Assembly: GCA_022763485.1 (NCBI GenBank)
Contig: JALEGX010000049.1
Coordinates: 1 to 56,494, forward strand
Direction: 5' to 3'
DNA: 56,494 bases
Origin: Paracoccaceae bacterium
Lineage (GTDB): Bacteria > Pseudomonadota > Alphaproteobacteria > Rhodobacterales > Rhodobacteraceae
Of the stretch, positions 25,231-32,387 are shown piece by piece (position 1 is the stretch's first letter; every line of letters begins with the position of its first letter). The position numbers and the translations under genes were made by a program. The notes beneath the pieces are model-generated. The model was given only the letters and a program-made list of their open reading frames with translations, had not been told where the DNA came from and did not search any database.

Positions 25231-26442
25231 CTACAGGCCGAGCGTGCGTTCCCGGCGGATGACCAGCTGGATGGACGCGATCCCGGCAACAGCCGTCAAC
25301 AACATGATCACCAGTAGCGGCATCGAGCCAGACCCCGGCGTCAGCAGCGCACCGGCGAGGGCGCTGAGTGCGGCGCCCCCGCCCAGCATGATCGCCCCGC
25401 TCAGGCCGGATGCGGTTGCGGCCAGATGCGGTCGGACTGACAGGGCGCCGGACGTGGCGTTGGGTATCGCCATCCCATTGCCGATCCCAACAATAGTCAT
25501 GAAGCCGAAGAACGTGTAGACCGTTCCGAACCCGGCCAAGGTCAGGCCCGCGGAAATGGCAACGCCAATACCGTTCAGCCAGCACCCCCACAGAACCATC
25601 TTGTTGATGCCAAGGCGGGCAGAGAACGCCCCCGAGATCCAGTTGCCCAGAAAATAGCCCGCCGCAGGCGCACCGAAATAGACACCCAGTTGCGCCGTTG
25701 TCAGCCCATATACCTGTGTGCCCACGTAGGGGGCACCGCCGAGATAGGCAAAGAAGGCACCGGACGCCAGGCCAGAGGCCAGCGAGTAGCCCCAAAACCG
25801 GGGGCTCTTCAGCAATTCGGGGTACTCGCGGAATTGCTGGACCAGGGACTTGCCGCTTTTGCGCGCGGTTTCACCGAAGTCGAAAAAGGTGAGGGCCAGG
25901 CCCAGCCCCCCAATAAGCATCAGCAGCCAGAAATTGGCCTGCCAGCCGAACCAGTCATCCAGTTTGCCGCCGATTGCGGGGCCAATCATCGGCACAATTG
26001 CCATCCCCATGGTCACATATCCGATCATCGATGCGGCCTGATCTGGGGGATACATGTCCCGCACGGCGGCGCGGCTCAGCACGATTGCCACTGCAACAAC
26101 GGCCTGACCTGCGCGAAACAGCAGAAAGATTTCGGCGGTCGGGGCAAAGATGCAGCCCAGCGTTGCCAGCAAAAAGAGCGCCACGCCCCATAGAATGACA
26201 GGCCTGCGCCCCAGCATGTCCGCCACCGGGCCGATCAGGATCTGCATGACCGCGTTCATCGCCAGGTAAACCGCAACGCTCAGTTGCATCAGGCGATAGT
26301 CGGTCTGAAAATACTCTGCCAGTCCGGGGAGCGATGGCAGGTGGATGTTCATGCCAAGAGCAGAGAGGCCGGACAACAGGATCAGCGTCGCAATATGCGG
26401 CGGTCCCTTGCGGCTGAGAAAGCGGTTGTGTTCAATGGCCAT
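25231..26442 (-). CDS. Bcr/CflA-type MFS efflux transporter
   Basis: A 403-residue, 12-helix major-facilitator protein. The segment GPVADMLGRRPVILWG (about residues 70-85) is the MFS loop 2-3 motif, and SRAAVRDMYPPDQAASMIGYVTMGMAIVPMIGPAIGG is the Bcr/CflA-type motif of helices 4-5, together suggesting drug/H+ antiport. The C-terminal half has LSGAIMLGGGAALSALAGAL. It is transcribed toward pccR with a 76-nt gap holding the PccR-like site. Export of a metabolite rather than a drug cannot be excluded. Confidence 0.87.
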   Translation of the reverse strand: MAIEHNRFLSRKGPPHIATLILLSGLSALGMNIHLPSLPGLAEYFQTDYRLMQLSVAVYLAMNAVMQILIGPVADMLGRRPVILWGVALFLLATLGCIFAPTAEIFLLFRAGQAVVAVAIVLSRAAVRDMYPPDQAASMIGYVTMGMAIVPMIGPAIGGKLDDWFGWQANFWLLMLIGGLGLALTFFDFGETARKSGKSLVQQFREYPELLKSPRFWGYSLASGLASGAFFAYLGGAPYVGTQVYGLTTAQLGVYFGAPAAGYFLGNWISGAFSARLGINKMVLWGCWLNGIGVAISAGLTLAGFGTVYTFFGFMTIVGIGNGMAIPNATSGALSVRPHLAATASGLSGAIMLGGGAALSALAGALLTPGSGSMPLLVIMLLTAVAGIASIQLVIRRERTLGL

Positions 26443-26540
26443 GCCTCGGGCTTAGTCATCCTGCGTCAGATTGTCCATTCTGGCGTTGGGTCACATAGGG
26501 TTAGCAAATATTCAATTAGCATCAAGCCTGTTTTCCAAAA

Positions 26541-26609
26541 TTTGCAAATTTGCGATAATTACCTTTGGGAAGCTTGTCGCGCAATATATGGTCTCTGCAA
26601 ATTTCAAAG
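26541..26609 (+). promoter_or_regulatory. putative PccR sites and promoter of pccB
   Basis: TTTGCAAATTTGCGA (26541-26555) contains a 10-bp palindrome, GCAAATTTGC, and the TTTGCAAA unit known from PccR and RamB sites. A weaker copy, CTGCAAATTTCAAAG, lies at 26595-26609, just before the pccB ribosome site. A TGCGATAAT extended -10-like element (26551-26559) overlaps the first site, with TTTTCC 17 nt upstream. The surrounding 180 bp is A/T-rich relative to the genes. Confidence 0.6.
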
Positions 26610-26621
26610 GGGACTTAGGTC

Positions 26622-28154
26622 ATGAAAGATATCCTTTCCGAGCTGGAAGATCGTCGTGCCGAGGCACGTCTGGGCGGCGGACAACGGCGGATCGACGCAC
26701 AGCATGGGCGCGGTAAACTGACAGCCCGCGAACGGATCGAATTGCTTCTGGATGAAGACAGCTTTGAAGAGTTCGACATGTTCGTCTCTCACCGCTGTAC
26801 CGATTTTGGCATGGAAAATCAAAAGCCTGCCGGTGATGGTGTGGTGACGGGCTGGGGTACGATCAACGGCCGTATGGTCTATGTCTTCAGCCAGGACTTC
26901 ACGGTTTTCGGTGGCTCCCTGTCCGAAACGCACGCGCAAAAGATCTGCAAGATCATGGATATGGCCGTTCAAAACGGCGCTCCGGTGATCGGCATCAACG
27001 ACTCGGGCGGTGCGCGAATCCAGGAAGGCGTTGCCTCGCTGGCGGGATATGCAGAGGTATTTCAGCGCAATATCATGGCCAGCGGCGTCGTGCCGCAGAT
27101 CAGCGTGATCATGGGCCCCTGCGCCGGTGGTGCCGTCTACAGCCCGGCCATGACCGACTTCATCTTCATGGTGAAGGACACGTCCTATATGTTCGTGACC
27201 GGCCCCGACGTTGTGAAGACCGTGACCAACGAAGTTGTCACCGCCGAAGAGCTGGGGGGCGCATCGACCCACACCAAGAAGTCCAGCGTTGCCGACGGCG
27301 CGTTCGAAAATGATGTCGAGGCTCTGGCCGAGGTCCGCCGCCTGGTTGACTTCCTGCCGCTCAACAACCGTGAAAAGCCGCCGGTTCGCCCGTTCTTCGA
27401 CGATGCCGCACGGATCGAGGATTCGCTGGACACCCTGGTTCCGGAAAATCCGAACACGCCCTACGACATGAAGGAACTCATCGCCAAAGTGGCGGATGAG
27501 GGTGACTTCTACGAGATCCAGGAAGATTACGCCAAGAACATCATCACAGGCTTCATGCGCCTTGAAGGCCAGACCGTGGGTGTTGTTGCCAACCAGCCGA
27601 TGGTGCTGGCAGGCTGTCTGGACATCGACTCGTCGCGCAAGGCGGCCCGTTTCGTCCGCTTCTGTGACTGTTTTGAGATCCCGATCCTGACCTTGGTTGA
27701 CGTTCCGGGCTTCCTGCCGGGAACCTCGCAGGAATACGGCGGCGTCATCAAGCACGGCGCAAAGCTGCTGTTTGCCTATGGTGAAGCCACCGTGCCGAAG
27801 GTCACCGTGATCACCCGCAAAGCCTATGGTGGTGCCTATGACGTTATGGCGTCCAAGCACCTGCGCGGCGATTTCAACTATGCCTGGCCGACCGCCGAGA
27901 TCGCGGTGATGGGCGCCAAGGGCGCGACCGAGATCATCCACCGTGCCGACCTGGGCGATGCCGAAAAGATCGCGGCCCATACGCAGGACTATGAAGACCG
28001 GTTCGCCAACCCGTTCGTTGCGGCAGAGCGCGGCTTCATCGATGAGGTGATCCAGCCGAAATCGACCCGCCGCCGGGTGGCCCGCGCCTTTGCGTCCCTG
28101 CGCAACAAGTCGCTGAAAAACCCGTGGAAAAAGCACGACAACATTCCGTTGTAA
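26622..28154 (+). CDS. pccB: propionyl-CoA carboxylase beta subunit (carboxyltransferase)
   Basis: A 510-residue biotin-dependent carboxyltransferase subunit that transfers carboxybiotin CO2 to propionyl-CoA, giving methylmalonyl-CoA. The N-terminal crotonase-fold half has [23 protein letters not shown] and the oxyanion-hole segment [17 protein letters not shown]. The C-terminal half has [16 protein letters not shown] and [20 protein letters not shown], typical of PccB. It works with PccA (32388-34433), six plus-strand genes away. A GGGG ribosome site lies 9 nt before the ATG, and the next gene starts 4 nt after the stop. Confidence 0.96.
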   Translation: MKDILSELEDRRAEARLGGGQRRIDAQHGRGKLTARERIELLLDEDSFEEFDMFVSHRCTDFGMENQKPAGDGVVTGWGTINGRMVYVFSQDFTVFGGSLSETHAQKICKIMDMAVQNGAPVIGINDSGGARIQEGVASLAGYAEVFQRNIMASGVVPQISVIMGPCAGGAVYSPAMTDFIFMVKDTSYMFVTGPDVVKTVTNEVVTAEELGGASTHTKKSSVADGAFENDVEALAEVRRLVDFLPLNNREKPPVRPFFDDAARIEDSLDTLVPENPNTPYDMKELIAKVADEGDFYEIQEDYAKNIITGFMRLEGQTVGVVANQPMVLAGCLDIDSSRKAARFVRFCDCFEIPILTLVDVPGFLPGTSQEYGGVIKHGAKLLFAYGEATVPKVTVITRKAYGGAYDVMASKHLRGDFNYAWPTAEIAVMGAKGATEIIHRADLGDAEKIAAHTQDYEDRFANPFVAAERGFIDEVIQPKSTRRRVARAFASLRNKSLKNPWKKHDNIPL

Positions 28155-28158
28155 GGCC

Positions 28159-28509
28159 ATGACGGCGCGTTGGCACATACTGAAAGGTGAGCGTGAACTG
28201 ACGCTCGCACGTCATCTGCCAGCGCGCTTCGATGTCTGCGCCAGAACCACATTGCCTGAGGGGGATCCGCTGAGGATCGCCCAGCAGATCCGGCAGGACA
28301 TGTGGCGCAGATTTCAGAAGGTCAGGGGGTTCTCCCCCGTCGTGCGGGTCACGATGCTCCGATCGGAGTGTCATGTCGAAGCCGGAGGGCGGCTGCTCGG
28401 GCCGCCGCCCCACCAGATGGAATACCAGATTGAGCAATTGCTGATGCATCCCCGCCACCGGTCCCGTTGGGTGACACAGGCACGGCGCAGCAAGACGTGG
28501 AACCGATGA
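28159..28509 (+). CDS. conserved unknown protein in the pcc operon
   Basis: A 116-residue basic protein with no domain I recognise, no signal peptide and no transmembrane segment. It is rich in Arg and has a central hydrophobic strand (VVRVTML). It starts 4 nt after pccB and its stop overlaps the next start (ATGA), so translation is coupled to pccB and to the cupin. The context suggests a role tied to propionyl-CoA carboxylase, such as assembly, biotinylation or regulation, but nothing in the sequence shows this. Confidence 0.75.
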   Translation: MTARWHILKGERELTLARHLPARFDVCARTTLPEGDPLRIAQQIRQDMWRRFQKVRGFSPVVRVTMLRSECHVEAGGRLLGPPPHQMEYQIEQLLMHPRHRSRWVTQARRSKTWNR

Positions 28510-28904
28510 CTGAACTTTGGAAAAATCAGGCTTTCTCTATCGTTCACGCCGACAAGGGCGAGTTTGTCGGTCAGGGACTGCGTGCGTTTTTCGAGTATCG
28601 CGATCTCGGGATCGCTGATGCGACACAGGGCAAGTTCGGCGCCCATGTCATTCGGGCGGTGCCGGGAATGGAAAGCCCCGGCGCCTGGCATTCGCACGAT
28701 CTGGAGTTCCAGATGGTTTATGTCACTCAGGGCTGGGTGGTGTTCGAATACGAAGGGCAGGGCGAACACGTCCTGCGCAGTGGCTCCTGCGTTTTGCAGC
28801 CTCCGGGGATCCGGCACCGTGAGGTGCGGCATTCTGACGATCTGGAGCTAATCGAGATCACATCTCCGTCAACATTTGACACCAGGGACGAATCAGCGCC
28901 ATGA
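28506..28904 (+). CDS. cupin-domain protein
   Basis: A 132-residue single-domain cupin. Motif 1 appears as GAWHSHDLEFQMVYVTQGWVVFEYEG (two His and a Glu as possible metal ligands, about residues 60-85), and motif 2 as GSCVLQPPGIRHREVRHSDD (about 95-115, with PPGIRH). It overlaps the genes on both sides by 4 nt (ATGA), so it is part of the coupled pccB group. Cupins of this size may be enzymes or small-molecule sensors; the ligand is unknown. The start at 28506 is preferred over 28467, which lies in the previous gene. Confidence 0.83.
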   Translation: MTELWKNQAFSIVHADKGEFVGQGLRAFFEYRDLGIADATQGKFGAHVIRAVPGMESPGAWHSHDLEFQMVYVTQGWVVFEYEGQGEHVLRSGSCVLQPPGIRHREVRHSDDLELIEITSPSTFDTRDESAP

Positions 28905-29383
28905 TCCGCGGAACCGGACATAGAACAGCGCGCGCTTCTTGCGCTGCGCCAGCAGCCCCGGCAGGAGGAGCCCGCGTCTTGCGGGGCCGGGGCTGCGGTT
29001 TTCCGGTTTCCCTGCTCGTTTGTGTCTGGGCCAGCGTTGCCGCGGCCGTCGAGGTGCCTGTGCCCTCCGGTCAGCCCGTGTCCCTGAACGAAGTTCTTCT
29101 GGATACCGCCCCCGGTGAGTTGTGGGTGCGGTTCCGGTTCATTGCCCCCCATATCGCCCGTGAAACCGGCCTTGTGTCCTATGAACAGGCCGGACCGGAT
29201 ATGGATGCGCTGTGCCAGGATGTGGCGCTGCCCTACCTGGACCATCATGAGATCGAAGCCGCGCGCGTGGTGATTTCGCTCTCTGACCAACGTCTTCCTT
29301 TTGGCAGCAAAGACAGGACCGCAACGCAGTTTTTCGAGGCATATCGCCCCGAAAACGAGGCCTGTATCTGGGAGGAGTTTTGA
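28901..29383 (+). CDS. DUF6497-like secreted protein in the pcc operon
   Basis: A 160-residue protein with a hydrophobic N-terminal segment (PVSLLVCVWASVAAAVEV, residues about 35-52) suggesting a signal peptide or anchor. The mature part carries GELWVRFRFIAPHIARE, ALPYLDHHE, VVISLSDQRLPFG and FEAYRPENEACIWEEF. I recognise this as the DUF6497 type found in Rhodobacteraceae, of unknown function. The ATG overlaps the cupin stop. An export signal in a propionyl-CoA gene group is unexpected. The start is uncertain because the first 30 residues are Ala/Arg-rich; a later start would give a standard signal peptide. Confidence 0.7.
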   Translation: MIRGTGHRTARASCAAPAAPAGGARVLRGRGCGFPVSLLVCVWASVAAAVEVPVPSGQPVSLNEVLLDTAPGELWVRFRFIAPHIARETGLVSYEQAGPDMDALCQDVALPYLDHHEIEAARVVISLSDQRLPFGSKDRTATQFFEAYRPENEACIWEEF

Positions 29384-29548
29384 CCATGCTACAACATGTT
29401 GCGCATCAAAGCTCAAGCTGCCAGCCGTTTGAGGCTATTCAGACACAGACCACGTTCTTGCCGCGGTTCGGATATGATCTGGACCTGATTTGCGATATAT
29501 TCGGCGCAGGTCGCACCAAAGCGACCGTTAAGTCGAGGTTGAGGCAAG

Positions 29549-29580
29549 CAGGGCGTTTCCGCCCTGTTGGTTTCGTTTCA
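29549..29580 (+). terminator. possible terminator ahead of the mini-lipoprotein gene
   Basis: A perfect 7-bp stem CAGGGCG/CGCCCTG (29549-29555 with 29560-29566) with a TTTC loop is followed by TTGGTTTCGTTTC. It may end the pccB-cupin-DUF6497 transcript. The T-tract is interrupted, so strength is uncertain. Confidence 0.5.
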
Positions 29581-29597
29581 ATAATCAGGAGACAGCA

Positions 29598-29741
29598 ATG
29601 TCAAAGAGCATCAAACTGCTTGCAATGGTGGGCCTGCTGGGCGCGCTTGCGGCCTGCGGTGGCAACAAACAGGAAGAGTTTGTGGTCGTTGAGCCCGAGC
29701 CGATCTCGGTCGAGCCGACCTACACCGGCAAGTACAAGTAA
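29598..29741 (+). CDS. 47-residue lipoprotein
   Basis: A very small gene with a clear AGGAG 7 nt before the ATG. The product has a lipoprotein signal peptide ending in lipobox LAAC (Cys20), followed by a 27-residue mature part, GGNKQEEFVVVEPEPISVEP plus TYTGKYK. Acidic and Pro-rich features suggest an extended, outer-membrane-attached peptide. Function is unknown. It lies between the pccB group and a small unknown gene, and it resembles the second mini-lipoprotein upstream of pccA in having only a lipidated Cys and a short tail. Confidence 0.8.
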   Translation: MSKSIKLLAMVGLLGALAACGGNKQEEFVVVEPEPISVEPTYTGKYK

Positions 29742-29810
29742 GACATTCAGGGGTCCGGCCCTGCGGCCGGCCCCGTTTGCCGCGCAGTGCGCCGGACCGG
29801 AGGCGCACAC

Positions 29811-30167
29811 ATGATCAAGCATCGTGGCTTTCCGGGGCGTCTGCCCGGAACAGATTTCCAATTCGTCATTCGTCGTCCGAACCCCAAAGGGGTGACCCCG
29901 CTGACACGGCGGGAACGATTCCGCGACCGCAAACCGGCTGATCGCCGGGCGGATGCGGGCTTCATGCAGGCCCTGTGGGAAGCATTCGGCGATCAACCGT
30001 TCGAACGCGGCAACCTGGATGCCGGGCGTCTGAGCTGGTTGTTCGGACGCGAAGTCATCCCCGCAGAAGACCCCTTTGACCCGGCAAGCTATGAGGCGTT
30101 GCTGGTCATTGATGTCGACATCGCACAGCGGTCCTTTCCGGACGCTTTCGACGGAGGTGCGATGTAA
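29811..30167 (+). CDS. unknown 118-residue protein
   Basis: A soluble, basic-to-neutral protein with no motif I recognise. It contains a RRPNPKGVTPLTRRERFRD stretch and a conserved-looking ESYEALLVIDVDIAQRSF-like C-terminus. GGAGG lies 7 nt before the ATG at 29811, and the frame extends 8 codons upstream without a better site. It lies between the mini-lipoprotein and the convergent porin, and may share the pcc transcript. It is followed by a large nested hairpin. Confidence 0.65.
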   Translation: MIKHRGFPGRLPGTDFQFVIRRPNPKGVTPLTRRERFRDRKPADRRADAGFMQALWEAFGDQPFERGNLDAGRLSWLFGREVIPAEDPFDPASYEALLVIDVDIAQRSFPDAFDGGAM

Positions 30168-30177
30168 TGCAGTCCTG

Positions 30178-30247
30178 CGCCACACATATCCCTGGCCGGG
30201 AAACCCTGTCCCCGCATCAAATGCTGCGGGCACAGGGGTGTGTGGCG
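30178..30247. terminator. nested 70-nt hairpin between convergent genes
   Basis: The outer arms 30178-30186 and 30239-30247 are perfect 9-bp complements. Inside them 30204-30216 pairs with 30225-30237 (12 of 13). It fills the gap between two converging genes and abuts the porin stop codon, fitting a bidirectional transcript end, but neither strand has a T-run. Confidence 0.6.
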
Positions 30248-31390
30248 TCAGAAATTCAGCTGTGCGGAAAATTGCACGCGGTCCCCGTTGACCGTCGCAC
30301 CCGTCGAACTGGTGCGTTCGCCGAAGATATACTCGGCCCCGAAGGTCAGGTTGTCGGTGGGGCTGTAGAATGCGTTGACGTGAAGGGTTTCAAGCTCGGT
30401 GAAATTGAGCGTCCCCGTGGAGCTGGGCAGGTCGTATTCCTCGCGCCCGTAGCCGATGCCGAAGTTCCAGTCGCTGCCGACGTCCTGTCGGAATTCCAGC
30501 GTGTAGCCGTCGACATCGTTGGCCTGACCGCCGACGATCGCGCTGCCGCCACCGATGAACAGGGGGCCCAGCGCTTCGCCGGTTGTGAAAGTGGCCTGGA
30601 TCAAACCGCCCTGCCACGGGGTAAGGCCACCCGAAGCGGTAAATCCGGTCTGGTCGACTTCGACACCACCAACCGTGACATTGCCGCCCAGAACCGCAGC
30701 GCGGGCCGAGAAACGGTCACCGGTATAGGACACCGCACCGGTGATCACCGGGTCGCTGGACGTCGTGTTGCTTTCTTCAAGAGAGAAGCTGTACTGCAGT
30801 CCGTTTCCGGCGTTGCCGGTGTATCGGATCTGCGGAACACGCGCGAAGGTGATGCCAACCGGGCCGTTGAACTCGACCGAGGTCGGGTAATGGCTGAGCG
30901 GCATGAAGTTGGTCCAGGTCTGGCCGATGGTCCAGTTGTCTCCGATTTGAATGTTGGCGTGACGCAAGCGCAGATCGGCGCGGCCACCAGAGGCAAACAG
31001 GTCAAGCTCCAGCTGGGCCTTCAACTCGCCGATGTCAGTCTGGGTGCTGGTGCGCAGGCCAAAGCGGGACTGTCGGACCGTGGCGCCGAACTGCCCGTCC
31101 GTGGCGTTGCCGGGTTCCCCGATGGCGTTCACGAAGGCTGTATCGCCCTGAACGAAGTCGAAATCATAGAAGAAATCGGACTTGATGTAGCCGTAGAAGT
31201 CCAGCGTCGTGCCACCGATGCGAAAGTCGCCGGGACCGCTGTTGGCGGCTTTCTGAGCCTCCAGCGCGTCAACCCTGGCGCGCAGGGCGTCCAGTTCGTC
31301 CTGGGTGCTGCTGTCCGCCCAGGCCAGCCCGGTCGACCCGAGCAGCGCGGCCAGCGCCAAGCCCGCGGTATGTCTTCGGTTTTGTTGCAT
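30248..31390 (-). CDS. DcaP-like outer-membrane porin
   Basis: A 380-residue porin. A signal peptide (about residues 1-26, AALLGSTGLAWA) is followed by a short coiled coil, DELDALRARVDALEAQ, typical of DcaP-type trimeric porins. Beta-strand segments follow (GYIKSDFFYDF, RQSRFGLRTST, NWTIGQTWTNF), and the protein ends with aromatic residue F (VQFSAQLNF), the outer-membrane targeting signal. GGAGG lies 9 nt before the ATG at 31390. DcaP proteins take up small organic anions such as dicarboxylates, so it may feed the propionate-linked pathway, though it is antisense to the pcc genes. Confidence 0.85.
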   Translation of the reverse strand: MQQNRRHTAGLALAALLGSTGLAWADSSTQDELDALRARVDALEAQKAANSGPGDFRIGGTTLDFYGYIKSDFFYDFDFVQGDTAFVNAIGEPGNATDGQFGATVRQSRFGLRTSTQTDIGELKAQLELDLFASGGRADLRLRHANIQIGDNWTIGQTWTNFMPLSHYPTSVEFNGPVGITFARVPQIRYTGNAGNGLQYSFSLEESNTTSSDPVITGAVSYTGDRFSARAAVLGGNVTVGGVEVDQTGFTASGGLTPWQGGLIQATFTTGEALGPLFIGGGSAIVGGQANDVDGYTLEFRQDVGSDWNFGIGYGREEYDLPSSTGTLNFTELETLHVNAFYSPTDNLTFGAEYIFGERTSSTGATVNGDRVQFSAQLNF

Positions 31391-32049
31391 GTTGGTGTTC
31401 CTCCTCTTTCCGAAAGTGCTGCCGACGCTTTCACCGCAGGAAGAAGAGTTGAAATGACTTCGCTGAGAGGCCGCGTGAGAAAAAACTGCCCGAAATGTTA
31501 CAATTTTGGGGTCGATTTTCACGCGGATGAGAGCGGCTGTAACAACGTCATGAAATTGTTGCATACGTTTTCGTGTGAGACCGCCCCCCGTTCACGGACG
31601 GTTCTGGCTGTGCCGGGATGGCAGGATATTGCCGTTCACGCCCAATTGAGCGGCAAGTGTCCGCCGCGTGATCCGCAGGACCCGAAAACCGGGCCGCAGA
31701 TCGGCGCGATTTCGCTTTCGATTCCGCAAAAGGGGCAGAATTCGGCCCAAGATCGCCGGGCGCAATCCAAAGGCTTGGATCATTCCGCAAGCTGCGCAAA
31801 CGTGGTTAACGAGGGTTACAGCAATCCCTTGGTCGCACCTGCCGGCCATCCATTCCGAACCCTATGCCTCTGTGGGCAGGCGCGTGGCTTTGGCCGCGAC
31901 CTGCTCACTTTTTTCATTGAAAGCAATGGGTTGCTGGATCGGCGGGATTTTGCGAATTTCGCAGCATCGGACGGATCCGACTTGATTGTCCCCCCCACTC
32001 CGGGCTTCTGGAAGGCATCGAGCCAAACCAGAAGAAAAGGATGGACAGG
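31391..32049. other. 659-nt gap between porin and mini-lipoprotein
   Basis: No gene is convincing here. The leftmost part must hold the porin promoter, with an AT-rich stretch including TGTAACAACG and ATGTTACAATTTT near 31494-31552. The rest is G+C-rich, with open frames that lack ribosome sites or family features. A GCGAATTTCGC palindrome lies near 31951-31961 and resembles, loosely, the TTTGCAAA-type sites. A small RNA or decayed gene is possible but not shown. Confidence 0.4.
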
Positions 32050-32253
32050 ATGGGACTGCGAGGAATGTTCGTTTGCTTCGGCCTTTGTGCCGGGCTTGCA
32101 GCTTGTGGGGACACGACCGGCGAACAGGCGCTTTATGGCGCGGGCGCAGGGGTCGCGGGATCCGCGCTGCTGGACGGAAACCTTGTTGCAGGCGCGGCGC
32201 TCGGCGCTGCGGCCAACGTCATCTATTGCACCGAAAACCCCGGGAAGTGCTGA
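32050..32253 (+). CDS. 67-residue glycine-zipper lipoprotein
   Basis: A small lipoprotein. The N-terminal segment MGLRGMFVCFGLCAGLAACG ends at a lipobox LAAC. The mature part has a glycine-rich stretch (LYGAGAGVAGSALLDGN, then LVAGAALGAAANV) and two terminal Cys residues. Glycine-zipper lipoproteins often insert in membranes. The start is uncertain between 32041 and 32050; at 32050 AAGG lies 9 nt upstream. It is 134 nt before pccA and may be cotranscribed with it. Confidence 0.7.
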   Translation: MGLRGMFVCFGLCAGLAACGDTTGEQALYGAGAGVAGSALLDGNLVAGAALGAAANVIYCTENPGKC

Positions 32254-32283
32254 CGCACGTCCGGGTAACGGTTCACTGATCTC

Positions 32284-32303
32284 CCGCTCCGGATCCGGAG
32301 CGG
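32284..32303. repeat. 20-bp perfect palindrome upstream of pccA
   Basis: A perfect 20-nt palindrome, CCGCTCCGGATCCGGAGCGG, lies 84 nt before the pccA start. Without a loop or T-run it is not a normal terminator; a regulator site or transcript-end cruciform are possibilities. A short ACCCC/GGGGT hairpin follows near 32330-32341. Confidence 0.55.
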
Positions 32304-32387
32304 CTCGCTACAAGCGCAACACCGTGCGGACCCCTTGGGGTGCGCGCGGTGCTTTGCGTGTTCAAACACCAAACCAAAGGACTGCTA

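Noticed and set aside
29380..29814. A 144-codon frame overlapping the mini-lipoprotein
   Set aside because: It starts at the DUF6497 stop but has no family-like sequence; the lipoprotein frame has a better ribosome site and a lipobox.
31945..31965. PccR-like site TTTTGCGAATTTCGCA in the porin gap
   Set aside because: Only loosely similar to TTTGCAAA units and no adjacent start uses it convincingly.
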